From NCBI RefSeq assembly GCF_051401765.1, contig NW_027480423.1:1612001-1676000 (forward strand): a DNA stretch of 64,000 bases. Reading direction: 5' to 3'. The notes below the pieces were generated by a model that saw nothing but the letters and a program-made list of their open reading frames with translations, did not search any database and was not told the origin of the DNA. The DNA comes from Calliopsis andreniformis. Taxonomy: Eukaryota > Arthropoda > Insecta > Hymenoptera > Andrenidae. The first letter of the stretch is position 1; each line of letters starts with the position of its first letter. Positions 11,123 to 23,974 of this stretch are shown piece after piece. The translations under genes were made by a program, and so were the position numbers.

Positions 11123-14100
11123 CAACCTAGGCTTCACTCGAGGGCGTTCCTCCACCAGAACGAATAGCTGCGGCCTTAGACGTCAACGCCAGATGCATAA
11201 AATACAATATAACTACAACAGTTTTTCTATCGTATAAAACGAGTAATTGCAACCAGTATGAAAGTTAACGTCATTTCTTCGTTCCGGGCAACCTAGGCCT
11301 CACTCTAGGGCGTTGTTCCACAAGATTGAATAGTTAGGGCCTAGGAAGTGAACGCCAGCAGCATAAAATAGAATATAAATACAACTGTTTTTCCATCATA
11401 TAAAACGAATAATTGAAACCAGTGTGAAAGTTATGGGCATTTCTACGTTCCGGGCAACCTAGGCTTCACTCTACGGCGTTGTTCCACCAGATCGAATAGT
11501 TAGGGCCTAAGAAGTCAGCGCCAGAAGCATAAAATACAATATAAATATAACAGTTTTTCCATCGTATAAAACGAATAATAGCAACCAGTGTGAAAGTTAT
11601 GGTCATTTCTACGTTCCGGGCAACCTAGGCTTCACCCTAGGGCGTTGCTCCAACAGATCGAATAGTTAGTGCCTTAGAAGTCAACGGCCGAAGCATAAAA
11701 TACAAAATAAATAGAACTGTTTTTCCATCGTATAAAACGAATAATTGCCACCGGTGTGAAAGTTATTTCCATTTCTACGTTCCGGGCAACCTAGGCTACA
11801 CCCTAGGGCGTTGCTCTTACAGATTGAATAGTTAGGGCCTTAGAAGTTAATGCCCGAAGCATAAAATGCAATAAAAATCCAATAGTTTTTCCATCGTATA
11901 AAAGGATTAATTGCAACCAGTTTGAAAGTGATGGTCATTTCTACGTTCCGGGCAACCTAGGCTTCACTCTAGGGCGTTGCTCCAGCAGATCGAATAGCTA
12001 GGGCCTTAGAAGTCAACGCCCGAAGCATAAAATACAAAATAAATAGTACAGTTTTTCCATTGTATAAAACGTATAATTGCTACCTGTATGGAAGTGATGG
12101 TCATTTCTACGTTCCGGGCAACCTAGGCCTCACTCTAGGGCGTTGTTGCACCAGATTGAATAGTTAGGGCCTAAGAAATCAACGCCAGAAGCATAAAATA
12201 CAATACAAATATAACAGTTTTTCCATCGTATAAAACGAATAATTTCAACCAGTGTGAATGTTATGGTCATTTGTACGTTCCAGGCAACCTAGGCTTCACT
12301 CTATGGCGTTCTTCCACCACATCGAATAGCTACGGCCTCAGAAGTCAACGCCTGAAGCATAAAATACAATAAAAATACAACTGTCTTTCCATCCTATAAC
12401 AGGAATAATTGCAACCCGCGTGGAAGTGATTGTCATTTGTACGTTCCAGGCAACCTAGGCTTCACTCTAGGGCGTTGTTCCACCAGATCGAATTGTTAGG
12501 GCCTAAGAAGTCAACGCCAGAAGCATAAGATACAATATAAATATAACAGTTTTTCCATCGTATAGAACGAATAATAGCAACCAGTGTGAAAGTTATGGTC
12601 ATTTATACGTTCCGGGCAACCTAGGCTTTACCATAGGGCGTTGTTCCACCAGATGGAATAGTTAGGGCCTAAGAAGTGAACGCCAGAAGCATAAAATACA
12701 ATATAAATACAACAGTTTTTCTATCATATAAAACGAGTAATTGCAACCAGTATGAAGGTTGTGGTCATTTCTACTTTCCGGGCAACCTAGGCTTCACTCT
12801 AGGGCGTTGCTCCACCAGATCGAATAGTTAGTGCCTCAGAAGTCAACGCCAGAAGCATAAAATACAATATAAATACAACAGTTTTTCCAACGCATAAAAC
12901 GAATAATTGCAACCAGTATGAAAGTTATGGTCATTTCTACGTTCGGGGCAACCTAGGCTTCACTCTACGGCGTTGTTCCACCAGATCGAATAGCTAGGGC
13001 CTAAGAAGTCAGCGCCAGGAGCATAAAATACAATATAAATATAACAGTTTTTCCATCGTATAAAACGAATAATAGCAACCAGTGTGAAAGTTATGGTCAT
13101 TTCCACGTTCCGGGCAACCTAGGCTTCAACCTAGGGCGTTGCTCCAACAGATCGAACAGTTAGTGCCTTAGAAGTCAACGGCCGAAGCATAAAATACAAA
13201 ATAAATAGAACTGTTTTTCCATCGTATAGAACGAATAATTGCTACCGGTGTGAAAGTTATTTCCATTTCTACGTTCCGGGCAACCTAGGCTTCACCCTAG
13301 GGCGTTGTTCCACCAGATGGAATAGTTAGGGCCTAAGAAGTGAACGCCAGAAGCATAAAATACAATATAAATACAACAGTTTTTCTATCATATAAAACGA
13401 GTAATTGCAACCAGTATGAAGGTTGTGGTCATTTCTACTTTCCGGGCAACCTAGGCTTCACTCTAGGGCGTTGCTCCACCAGATCGAATAGTTAGTGCCT
13501 CAGAAGTCAACGCCAGAAGTATAAAATACAAAATAAATAGAACAGTTTTTCCATCGTATAAAACTAATAATTTCAACCAGTGTGAAAGTAATGGGCATTT
13601 CTACGTTCCGGACAACCTAGGCTTCACTCTAGGGCGTTGCTCCACCACATCGAATAGCTACGGCCTTAGAAGTCAACGCCAGAAGCATAAAATACAATAA
13701 ATATACATGAGTTTTTCCATCGTATATCAGGAATAATTGCAACCAGTGTGAAGGTGTTGGTCATTTCTACGTTCCGGGCAACGTAGGCTTCACTCTAGGG
13801 CGTTGTTCCAACAGATCGAACACTTAGGGCCTAAGAAGGCACCGCCAGAAGCATAAAATACAATATAAATATAACAGTTTTTCCATCGTATAAAACGAAT
13901 AATAGCAATCAGTGTGAAAGTTATGGTCATTTCTAAGTTCCGGGCAACCTAGGCTTCACCCTAGGGCGTCGCTCCAACAGATTGAATAGTTAGGGCCTTC
14001 GAAGTCAACGCCCGACGCATAAAATGCAATAAAAATGCAACAGATTATCCATCGTATAAAAGGATTAATTGCAACCAGTTTGAAAGTGATGGTCATTTCT

Positions 14101-15264
14101 ACGTTCCGGGCAACCTAGGCTTCACCCTAGGGCGTTGTTCCGCCAGATGGAGTAGTTAGGGTATAAGAAGTCAAACCCCGACGCATAAAATGCAATAAAA
14201 ATGCAACAGTTTTTCCATCGTATAAAAGGATTAATTGCAACCAGTTTGAAAGTGATGGTCATTTCTACGTTCCGGGCAACCTAGGCTTCACCCTAGGGCG
14301 TTGTTACACCAGATGGAATAGTTAGGGCATGAGAAGTCAACGCCAGAAGCATAAAATACAATATAAATATAACAGTTTTTCCATCGTATAAAACGAATAA
14401 TAGCAACCAGTGTGAAAGTTATGGTCATTTCTACGTTCCGGGTAACCTAGGCTTCACCCTAGGGCGTTGCTCCAAAAGATCGAACAGTTAGTGCCTTAGA
14501 AGTCAACGGCCGAAGCATAAAATACAAAATAAATAGAACTGTTTTTCCATCGTATAAAACGAATAATTGCTACCGGTGTGAAAGTTATTTCCATTTCTAC
14601 GTTCCGGGCCACCTAGGCTTCACCCTAGGGCGTTGTTCCACCAGATGGAATAGTTAGGGCATAAGAAGTCATCGCCACAAGCATAAAAGACGATATAAGT
14701 ACAACAGTTTTTCCATCGTATAAAATGTATAATTGCAAACATTGCGAAGGTAATGGTCATTTCTACGTTCCGGGCAACCTAGGCGTCACTCTAGTGCGTT
14801 GCTCCACCACATCTAATAGCTACGGCCTTAGACTTCAACGACAGAAGCATAAAATACAATATAAAAACAACAGTTTTTCCATCATATAAAACGAATAATT
14901 GCAACCAGTATGAAAGATAACGTCATTTCTACTTTCTGGGCAACCTAGGCATCACCTAGGGCGTTGCTCCAACAGATTGGATAGTTAGGGCCTTAGAAGT
15001 CAACGCCAGAAGCATAAAATACAATATAAATACAACAGTTTTTCAATCGTATAAAACGAGTAATTGCAACCAGTACGAAAGTTAACGTCATTTCTACGTT
15101 CCGGACAACCTAGGCTTCACCCTAGGGCGTTGCTCCAACAGATTGAATAGTTAGGGCCTTAGAAGTCAACGCCGGAAGCATAAAATGCAATAATAATACA
15201 TCAGTTTTTCCATCGTATAAAAGGATTAATTGCAAACAGTTTGAAAGTGATGGTCACTTCTACG

Positions 15265-15430
15265 TTCCGGGCAACCTAGGCTTTACTCTAGGGCGTTGCT
15301 CCACCAGATCGAATAGTTAGTGCCTTAGAAGTCAACGCCAGAAGCATAAAATACAATATAAGCACAACAGTTTTTCCATCGTATAAAACGAATAATTGCT
15401 ACCAGTATGGAAGTGATGGTCATTTCTACG
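15265..15430. repeat. Representative monomer, GCTACCAGTATGG subfamily
   Basis: Linked variants are AATATAAGCACAACAG (elsewhere AATATAAACACAACAG) and AATAATTGCTACCAGTATGG with AAGTGATGG. It is usually followed by a monomer starting GGGCAACCTAGGCCTCAC or CATCACC. Confidence 0.75.
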
Positions 15431-15596
15431 TTCCGGGCAACCTAGGCCTCACTCTAGGGCGTTGTTCCACCAGATTGAATAGTTAGGGCCTTAGAAGTTA
15501 ATGCCCGAAGCATAAAATGCAATAAAAATACAACAGTTTTTCCATCGTATAAAAGGATTAATTGCAACCAGTTTGAAAGTGATGGTCATTTCTACG
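15431..15596. repeat. Representative monomer, GGATTAATTGC subfamily
   Basis: One of the commonest types. Its linked variants are GCAATAAAAATACAACAG in the AT-rich part, ATAAAAGGATTAATTGC after the T5 tract and CAGTTTGAAAGTGATGG near the end. GGATT replaces the ACGA arm, so the second dyad is lost in this subfamily. It usually follows TTAGAAGTTAATGCCCG or CGACGCATAAAATG. Confidence 0.85.
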
Positions 15597-15762
15597 TTCC
15601 GGGCAACCTAGGCTTCACTCTAGGTCGTTGTTCCACCAGATGGAATAGTTAGGGCCTTAGAAGTCAACGCCCGAAGTATAAAATACAATAAATATACAAG
15701 AGTTTTTCCATCGAATATCAGGAATAATTGCAACCAGTGTGAAAGTGATGGTCGTTTCTACG
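15597..15762. repeat. Representative monomer, TATATCAGG subfamily
   Basis: Linked variants are AATACAATAAATATACAAGAG split around position 90-106, then TATATCAGGAATAATTGC and CAGTGTGAAAGTGATGG. It is nearly always followed by a monomer starting GGGCAACGTAGG with CACTTAGGGCC or CACTTATGCCC, so it marks the core cassette. Confidence 0.8.
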
Positions 15763-15928
15763 TTCCGGGCAACGTAGGCTTCACTCTAGGGCGTTGTTCC
15801 AACAGATCGAACACTTATGCCCTAAGAAGGCACAGCCAGAAGCATAAAATACAATATAAATATAACAGTTTTTCCATCGTATAGAACGAATAATAGCAAT
15901 CAGTGTGAAAGTTATGGTCATTTCTACG

Positions 15929-16094
15929 TTCCGGGCAACCTAGGCTTCACCCTAGGGCGTTGCTCCAACAGATCGAATAGTTAGTGCCTTAGAAGTCAAC
16001 GGCCGAAGCATAAAATACAATATAAATAGAACTGTTTTTCCATCGTATAAAACGAATAATTGCTACCGGTGTGAAAGTTATTTCCATTTCTACG
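15929..16094. repeat. Representative monomer, GCTACCGGTGTG subfamily
   Basis: Linked variants are ACGGCCGAAGC, AAATAGAACTG (more often AAAATAAATAGAACTG) and AATAATTGCTACCGGTGTG with TTATTTCCATTTC in place of TTATGGTCATTTC. It tends to precede the AATGTATAATTGC subfamily. Confidence 0.8.
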
Positions 16095-16260
16095 TTCCGG
16101 GCAACCTGGGCTTCACCGTAGGGCGTTGTTCCACCAGATGGAATAGTTAGGGCATAAGAAGTCAACGACAGAAGCATAAAAGACGATATAAGTACAACAG
16201 TTTTTCCATCGTATAAAATGTATAATTGCAAACATTGCGAAAGTAATGGTCATTTCTACG
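16095..16260. repeat. Representative monomer, AATGTATAATTGC subfamily
   Basis: Linked variants are TAAAAGACGATATAAG (elsewhere TACGGTATAAATAC or TAAGGTATAAATAC), ATAAAATGTATAATTGC and CATTGCGAAAGTAATGG. It is nearly always followed by a monomer with GGCGTCACTCTA and CACATCTAATAGC, forming a stable pair that recurs across the array. Confidence 0.8.
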
Positions 16261-16757
16261 TTCCGGGCAACGTAGGCGTCACTCTATTGCGTTGCTCCAC
16301 CACATCTAATAGCTACTGCCTTAAACGTCAACGATAGAAGCATAAAATACAATATAAATACAACAGTTTTTCCATCATATAAAACGAATAATTGCAACCA
16401 GTATGAAAGATAACGTCATTTCTACTTTCCGGGCAACCTAGGCATCACCTAGGGCGTTGCTCCAACAGATTGAATAGTTAGGGCCTTAGAAGTCAACGCC
16501 AGAATCATAAAATGCAATAAAAATACAACAGTTTTTCCATCGTATAAAAGGATTAATTGCAACCAGTTTGAGAGTGATGGTCATTTCTACGTTCCGGGCA
16601 ACCTAGGCTTCACTATAGGGCGTTGATCCAACAGATTGAATAGTTAGGGCCTTAGGAGTCAACGCCCGAAGCATAAAATACAATATAAATATAACAGTTT
16701 TTCCATCATATAACAGGAATAATTGCAACCAGTTTGAATGTGATGGTCATTTCTACG

Positions 16758-16923
16758 TTCCGGGCAACCTAGGCCTCACTCTAGGGCATTGTTCCACCAG
16801 AGAGAATAGTTAGGGCCTTAGAAGTCAACGCCAGAAGCATAAAATTCAATAAAGATGCAGCAGCTTTTCCATCGTATAGCAGGAATAATTGCAAACTGTG
16901 TGAAAGCACTGGTCATTTCTACG
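16758..16923. repeat. Fused monomer marking loss of one monomer in copy 1
   Basis: The left part of this monomer (GGCCTCACTCTAGGGC) matches the monomer at about 21900. The right part (CCACCAGAGAGAATAG, then TTCAATAAAG) matches the next one at about 22070. In copies 2, U2 and U3 these are two separate monomers. The shift to copy 2 changes here from 5144 to 5310, exactly one monomer. The word GGGCATTG at the fusion is unique to this copy. Confidence 0.8.
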
Positions 16924-18664
16924 TTCCGGGTAACCTAGGCTTCACTCTAGGGCGTTGTTCCACCAGATCGAACAGTTAGGGCATAAGAAGGCAACGCCAG
17001 ATGCATAAAATACAATATAAACACAACAGTTTTTCCATCGTATAAAACGAATAATTGCTACCAGTATGGAAGTGATGGTCATTTCTACATTCCGGGCAAC
17101 CTAGGCCTCACTCTAGGGCGTTGTACCACCAGATTGAATAGTTAGGGCCTAAGAAATCAACGCCAGAAGCATAAAATACAATATAAATATAACAGTTTTT
17201 CCATCGTATAAAACGAATAATTTCAACCAGTGTGAATGTTATGGTCATTTCTACATTCCGAGCAACCTAGGCTACACTCTAGGGCGTTGGTCCACCAGAG
17301 AGAATAGTTAGGGCCTTAGAAGTCAACGCCAGAAGCATAAAATTCAATAAAGATGCAACAGTTTTTACATCGTATAGCAGGAATAATAGCAAACAGTGTG
17401 AAAGTACTGGTCATTTCTACGTTCCGGGTAACCTAGGCTTCACTCTAGGGCGTTGTTCCACCAGATCGAACAGTTAGGGCATAAGAAGGCAACGCCAGAA
17501 GCATAAAATACAATATAAACACAACAGTTTTTCCATCGTATAAAACGAATAATTGCTACCAGTATGGAAGTGATGGTCATTTCTACGTTCCGGGCAACCT
17601 AGGCCTCACAATAGGGCGTTGTTCCACCAGATTGAATAGTTAGGGCCTAAGAAATCAACACCAGAAGCATAAAATACAATATAAATATAACAGTTTTTCC
17701 ATCGTATAAAGCGAATAATTTCAACCAGTGTGAATGTTATGGTCATTTCTATATTCCGAGCAACCTAGGCTACACTCTAGGGCGTTGATCCACCTGAGAG
17801 AATAGTTAGGGCCTTAGAAGTCAACGCCAGAAGCATAAAATTCAATAAAGATGCAACAGTTTTTCCATCGTATAGCAGGAATAATAGCAACCAGTGTGAA
17901 TGTTATGGTCATTTCTACATTCCGAGCAACCTAGGCTTCGCTCTAGGGCGTTGGTCCAACAGATTGAATAGTTAGAGCCTTAGCAGTCAACGTCCGAAGC
18001 ATAAAATACAATATAAATATACCTGTTTTTCCATCGTGTAAAACGAATAATTTCAACCAGTGTGAATGTTATGGTCATTTCTACATTCCGAGCAACCTAG
18101 GCTTCACTCTAGGTCGTTGATCCACCATATTGAATAGTTAGGGCCTTAGAAGTCAACGCCGGAAGCATAAAATGCATTAAAAATACAACAGTTTTTCCAT
18201 CGTATAAAAGGATTAATTGCAACCAGTTTGAAAGTGTTGGTCATTTCTACGTTCCGGGCAACCTAGGCTTCACTCTAGGGCGTTGCTCCACCAGATCGAA
18301 TAGTTGGGGCCTTAGTAGTCAACGCCAGAAGCATAAAATACAATAAAGATGCAACAGCTTTTCCATCGTATTAAACGAATAATTTCAACCAGTACGAAAG
18401 TTATGGTCATTTCTACGTTCCGGGCAACCTAGCCTTCACTCTAGGGCGTTGCTCCACCAGATCGAATAGCTAGGGCCTTAGAAGTCAACGCCCGAAGCAT
18501 AAAATACAAAATAAAGAGTACAGTTTTTCCATTGTATAAAACGTATAATTGCTACCGGTGTGAAAGTTATGGTCATTTCTACGTTCCGGGCAACCTAGGC
18601 TTCACCCTAGGTCCTTGTTCCACCAGATGGAATAGTTAGGGCCATAGAAGTCATCTCCCGAAGT

Positions 18665-21600
18665 ATAAAATACAAAATAAATAGAACAGTTTTTCCATCG
18701 TATAAAACTAATAATTTCAACCAGTGTGAAAGTAATGGGCATTTCTACGTTCCGGACAACCTAGGCTTCACTCTAGGGCGTTGCTCCACCACATCGAATA
18801 GCTACGGCCTTAGAAGTCAACGCCAGAAGCATAAAATACAATAAATATACATGAGTTTTTCCATCGTATATCAGGAATAATTGCAACCAGTGTGAAGGTG
18901 TTGGTCATTTCTACGTTCCGGGCAACGTAGGCTTCACTCTAGGGCGTTGTTCCAACAGATCGAACACTTAGGGCCTAAGAAGGCACCGCCAGAAGCATAA
19001 AATACAATATAAATATAACAGTTTTTCCATCGTATAAAACGAATAATAGCAATCAGTGTGAAAGTTATGGTCATTTCTAAGTTCCGGGCAACCTAGGCTT
19101 CACCCTAGGGCGTCGCTCCAACAGATTGAATAGTTAGGGCCTTCGAAGTCAACGCCCGACGCATAAAATGCAATAAAAATGCAACAGATTATCCATCGTA
19201 TAAAAGGATTAATTGCAACCAGTTTGAAAGTGATGGTCATTTCTACGTTCCGGGCAACCTAGGCTTCACCCTAGGGCGTTGTTCCGCCAGATGGAGTAGT
19301 TAGGGTATAAGAAGTCAACCCCCGACGCATAAAATGCAATAAAAATGCAACAGTTTTTCCATCGTATAAAAGGATTAATTGCAACCAGTTTGAAAGTGAT
19401 GGTCATTTCTACGTTCCGGGCAACCTAGGCTTCACCCTAGGGCGTTGTTACACCAGATGGAATAGTTAGGGCATGAGAAGTCAACGCCAGAAGCATAAAA
19501 TACAATATAAATATAACAGTTTTTCCATCGTATAAAACGAATAATAGCAACCAGTGTGAAAGTTATGGTCATTTCTACGTTCCGGGTAACCTAGGCTTCA
19601 CCCTAGGGCGTTGCTCCAAAAGATCGAACAGTTAGTGCCTTAGAAGTCAACGGCCGAAGCATAAAATACAAAATAAATAGAACTGTTTTTCCATCGTATA
19701 AAACGAATAATTGCTACCGGTGTGAAAGTTATTTCCATTTCTACGTTCCGGGCCACCTAGGCTTCACCCTAGGGCGTTGTTCCACCAGATGGAATAGTTA
19801 GGGCATAAGAAGTCATCGCCACAAGCATAAAAGACGATATAAGTACAACAGTTTTTCCATCGTATAAAATGTATAATTGCAAACATTGCGAAGGTAATGG
19901 TCATTTCTACGTTCCGGGCAACCTAGGCGTCACTCTAGTGCGTTGCTCCACCACATCTAATAGCTACGGCCTTAGACTTCAACGACAGAAGCATAAAATA
20001 CAATATAAAAACAACAGTTTTTCCATCATATAAAACGAATAATTGCAACCAGTATGAAAGATAACGTCATTTCTACTTTCTGGGCAACCTAGGCATCACC
20101 TAGGGCGTTGCTCCAACAGATTGGATAGTTAGGGCCTTAGAAGTCAACGCCAGAAGCATAAAATACAATATAAATACAACAGTTTTTCAATCGTATAAAA
20201 CGAGTAATTGCAACCAGTACGAAAGTTAACGTCATTTCTACGTTCCGGACAACCTAGGCTTCACCCTAGGGCGTTGCTCCAACAGATTGAATAGTTAGGG
20301 CCTTAGAAGTCAACGCCGGAAGCATAAAATGCAATAATAATACATCAGTTTTTCCATCGTATAAAAGGATTAATTGCAAACAGTTTGAAAGTGATGGTCA
20401 CTTCTACGTTCCGGGCAACCTAGGCTTTACTCTAGGGCGTTGCTCCACCAGATCGAATAGTTAGTGCCTTAGAAGTCAACGCCAGAAGCATAAAATACAA
20501 TATAAGCACAACAGTTTTTCCATCGTATAAAACGAATAATTGCTACCAGTATGGAAGTGATGGTCATTTCTACGTTCCGGGCAACCTAGGCATCACTCTA
20601 GGGCGTTGTTCCACCAGATTGAATAGTTAGGGCCTTAGAAGTTAATGCCCGAAGCATAAAATGCAATAAAAATACAACAGTTTTTCCATCGTATAAAAGG
20701 ATTAATTGCAACCAGTTTGAAAGTGATGGTCATTTCTACGTTCCGGGCAACCTAGGCTTCACTCTAGGTCGTTGTTCCACCAGATGGAATAGTTAGGGCC
20801 TTAGAAGTCAACGCCCGAAGTATAAAATACAATAAATATACAAGAGTTTTTCCATCGTATATCAGGAATAATTGCAACCAGTGTGAAAGTGATGGTCGTT
20901 TCTACGTTCCGGGCAACGTAGGCTTCACTCTAGGGCGTTGTTCCAACAGATCGAACACTTATGCCCTAAGAAGGCACAGCCAGAAGCATAAAATACAATA
21001 TAAATATAACAGTTTTTCCATCGTATAGAACGAATAATAGCAATCAGTGTGAAAGTTATGGTCATTTCTACGTTCCGGGCAACCTAGGCTTCACCCTAGG
21101 GCGTTGCTCCAACAGATCGAATAGTTAGTGCCTTAGAAGTCAACGGCCGAAGCATAAAATACAATATAAATAGAACTGTTTTTCCATCGTATAAAACGAA
21201 TAATTGCTACCGGTGTGAAAGTTATTTCCATTTCTACGTTCCGGGCAACCTGGGCTTCACCGTAGGGCGTTGTTCCACCAGATGGAATAGTTAGGGCATA
21301 AGAAGTCAACGACAGAAGCATAAAAGACGATATAAGTACAACAGTTTTTCCATCGTATAAAATGTATAATTGCAAACATTGCGAAAGTAATGGTCATTTC
21401 TACGTTCCGGGCAACGTAGGCGTCACTCTATTGCGTTGCTCCACCACATCTAATAGCTACTGCCTTAAACGTCAACGATAGAAGCATAAAATACAATATA
21501 AATACAACAGTTTTTCCATCATATAAAACGAATAATTGCGACCAGTATGAAAGATAACGTCATTTCTACTTTCCGGGCAACCTAGGCATCACCTAGGGCG

Positions 21601-23974
21601 TTGCTCCAACAGATTGAATAGTTAGGGCCTTAGAAGTCAACGCCAGAATCATAAAATGCAATAAAAATACAACAGTTTTTCCATCGTATAAAAGGATTAA
21701 TTGCAACCAGTTTGAGAGTGATGGTCATTTCTACGTTCCGGGCAACCTAGGCTTCACTATAGGGCGTTGATCCAACAGATTGAATAGTTAGGGCCTTAGG
21801 AGTCAACGCCCGAAGCATAAAATACAATATAAATATAACAGTTTTTCCATCATATAACAGGAATAATTGCAACCAGTTTGAATGTGATGGTCATTTCTAC
21901 GTTCCGGGCAACCTAGGCCTCACTCTAGGGCGTTGTTCCATCATATTGAATAGTTAGGGCCTAAGAAATCAACGCCAGAAGCATAAAATACAATATAAAT
22001 ATAACAGTTTTTCCATCGTATAAAACGAATAATTTCAACCAGTGTGAATGTTATGGTCATTTCTACATTCCGAGCAACCTAGGCTACACTCTAGGGCGTT
22101 GGTCCACCAGAGAGAATAGTTAGGGCCTTAGAAGTCAACGCCAGAAGCATAAAATTCAATAAAGATGCAGCAGCTTTTCCATCGTATAGCAGGAATAATT
22201 GCAAACTGTGTGAAAGCACTGGTCATTTCTACGTTCCGGGTAACCTAGGCTTCACTCTAGGGCGTTGTTCCACCAGATCGAACAGTTAGGGCATAAGAAG
22301 GCAACGCCAGATGCATAAAATACAATATAAACACAACAGTTTTTCCATCGTATAAAACGAATAATTGCTACCAGTATGGAAGTGATGGTCATTTCTACAT
22401 TCCGGGCAACCTAGGCCTCACTCTAGGGCGTTGTACCACCAGATTGAATAGTTAGGGCCTAAGAAATCAACGCCAGAAGCATAAAATACAATATAAATAT
22501 AACAGTTTTTCCATCGTATAAAACGAATAATTTCAACCAGTGTGAATGTTATGGTCATTTCTACATTCCGAGCAACCTAGGCTACACTCTAGGGCGTTGG
22601 TCCACCAGAGAGAATAGTTAGGGCCTTAGAAGTCAACGCCAGAAGCATAAAATTCAATAAAGATGCAACAGTTTTTACATCGTATAGCAGGAATAATAGC
22701 AAACAGTGTGAAAGTACTGGTCATTTCTACGTTCCGGGTAACCTAGGCTTCACTCTAGGGCGTTGTTCCACCAGATCGAACAGTTAGGGCATAAGAAGGC
22801 AACGCCAGAAGCATAAAATACAATATAAACACAACAGTTTTTCCATCGTATAAAACGAATAATTGCTACCAGTATGGAAGTGATGGTCATTTCTACGTTC
22901 CGGGCAACCTAGGCCTCACAATAGGGCGTTGTTCCACCAGATTGAATAGTTAGGGCCTAAGAAATCAACACCAGAAGCATAAAATACAATATAAATATAA
23001 CAGTTTTTCCATCGTATAAAGCGAATAATTTCAACCAGTGTGAATGTTATGGTCATTTCTATATTCCGAGCAACCTAGGCTACACTCTAGGGCGTTGATC
23101 CACCTGAGAGAATAGTTAGGGCCTTAGAAGTCAACGCCAGAAGCATAAAATTCAATAAAGATGCAACAGTTTTTCCATCGTATAGCAGGAATAATAGCAA
23201 CCAGTGTGAATGTTATGGTCATTTCTACATTCCGAGCAACCTAGGCTTCGCTCTAGGGCGTTGGTCCAACAGATTGAATAGTTAGAGCCTTAGCAGTCAA
23301 CGTCCGAAGCATAAAATACAATATAAATATACCTGTTTTTCCATCGTGTAAAACGAATAATTTCAACCAGTGTGAATGTTATGGTCATTTCTACATTCCG
23401 AGCAACCTAGGCTTCACTCTAGGTCGTTGATCCACCATATTGAATAGTTAGGGCCTTAGAAGTCAACGCCGGAAGCATAAAATGCATTAAAAATACAACA
23501 GTTTTTCCATCGTATAAAAGGATTAATTGCAACCAGTTTGAAAGTGATGGTCATTTCTACGTTCCGGGCAACCTAGGCTTCACTCTAGGGCGTTGCTCCA
23601 CCAGATCGAATAGTTGGGGCCTTAGTAGTCAACGCCAGAAGCATAAAATACAATAAAGATGCAACAGCTTTTCCATCGTATTAAACGAATAATTTCAACC
23701 AGTACGAAAGTTATGGTCATTTCTACGTTCCGGGCAACCTAGCCTTCACTCTAGGGCGTTGCTCCACCAGATCGAATAGCTAGGGCCTTAGAAGTCAACG
23801 CCCGAAGCATAAAATACAAAATAAAGAGTACAGTTTTTCCATTGTATAAAACGTATAATTGCTACCGGTGTGAAAGTTATGGTCATTTCTACGTTCCGGG
23901 CAACCTAGGCTTCACCCTAGGTCCTTGTTCCACCAGATGGAATAGTTAGGGCCATAGAAGTCATCTCCCGAAGT
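18665..23974. repeat. 32-monomer tandem unit, copy 2 (5310 bp)
   Basis: Tandem partner of 13521-18664, with high identity and one extra monomer at about 21950-22110. At its end the sequence begins a third copy (23975-24208) that breaks off inside the AATATACAAGAG / TATATCAGG monomer and joins TTTGGACGTTCCAGG, the start of U2. Positions from about 20445 on are matched by U3 at shift 13730. Confidence 0.85.

Larger units (their letters stand above)
13521..18664. repeat. 31-monomer tandem unit, copy 1 (5144 bp)
   Basis: Starts at ATAAAATACAAAATAAATAG with ACTAATAATTTCAACC, and the same words restart at 18665. The unit holds the core cassette (CACATCGAATAGC, AATATACATGAG, GCAACGTAGG, AATAGCAATCAG, GGGCGTCGCTCC), then ACGGCCGAAGC, TAAAAGACGATATAAG, and a run of TTCAATAAAG variants. 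It has one monomer fewer than copy 2, lost in the fused monomer 16758-16923. A long open frame on the minus strand at 15989-16231 is only a reading of satellite sequence. Confidence 0.85.

Noticed and set aside
15989..16231. 80-residue minus-strand open frame, repeated at 21133-21375, 34863-35105 and 45815-46057
   Set aside because: The four copies reflect the block duplications (shifts 5144, 13730, 10952) and not a gene family. The frame reads through two monomers of known subfamilies, and most other monomers have stops in the same place.
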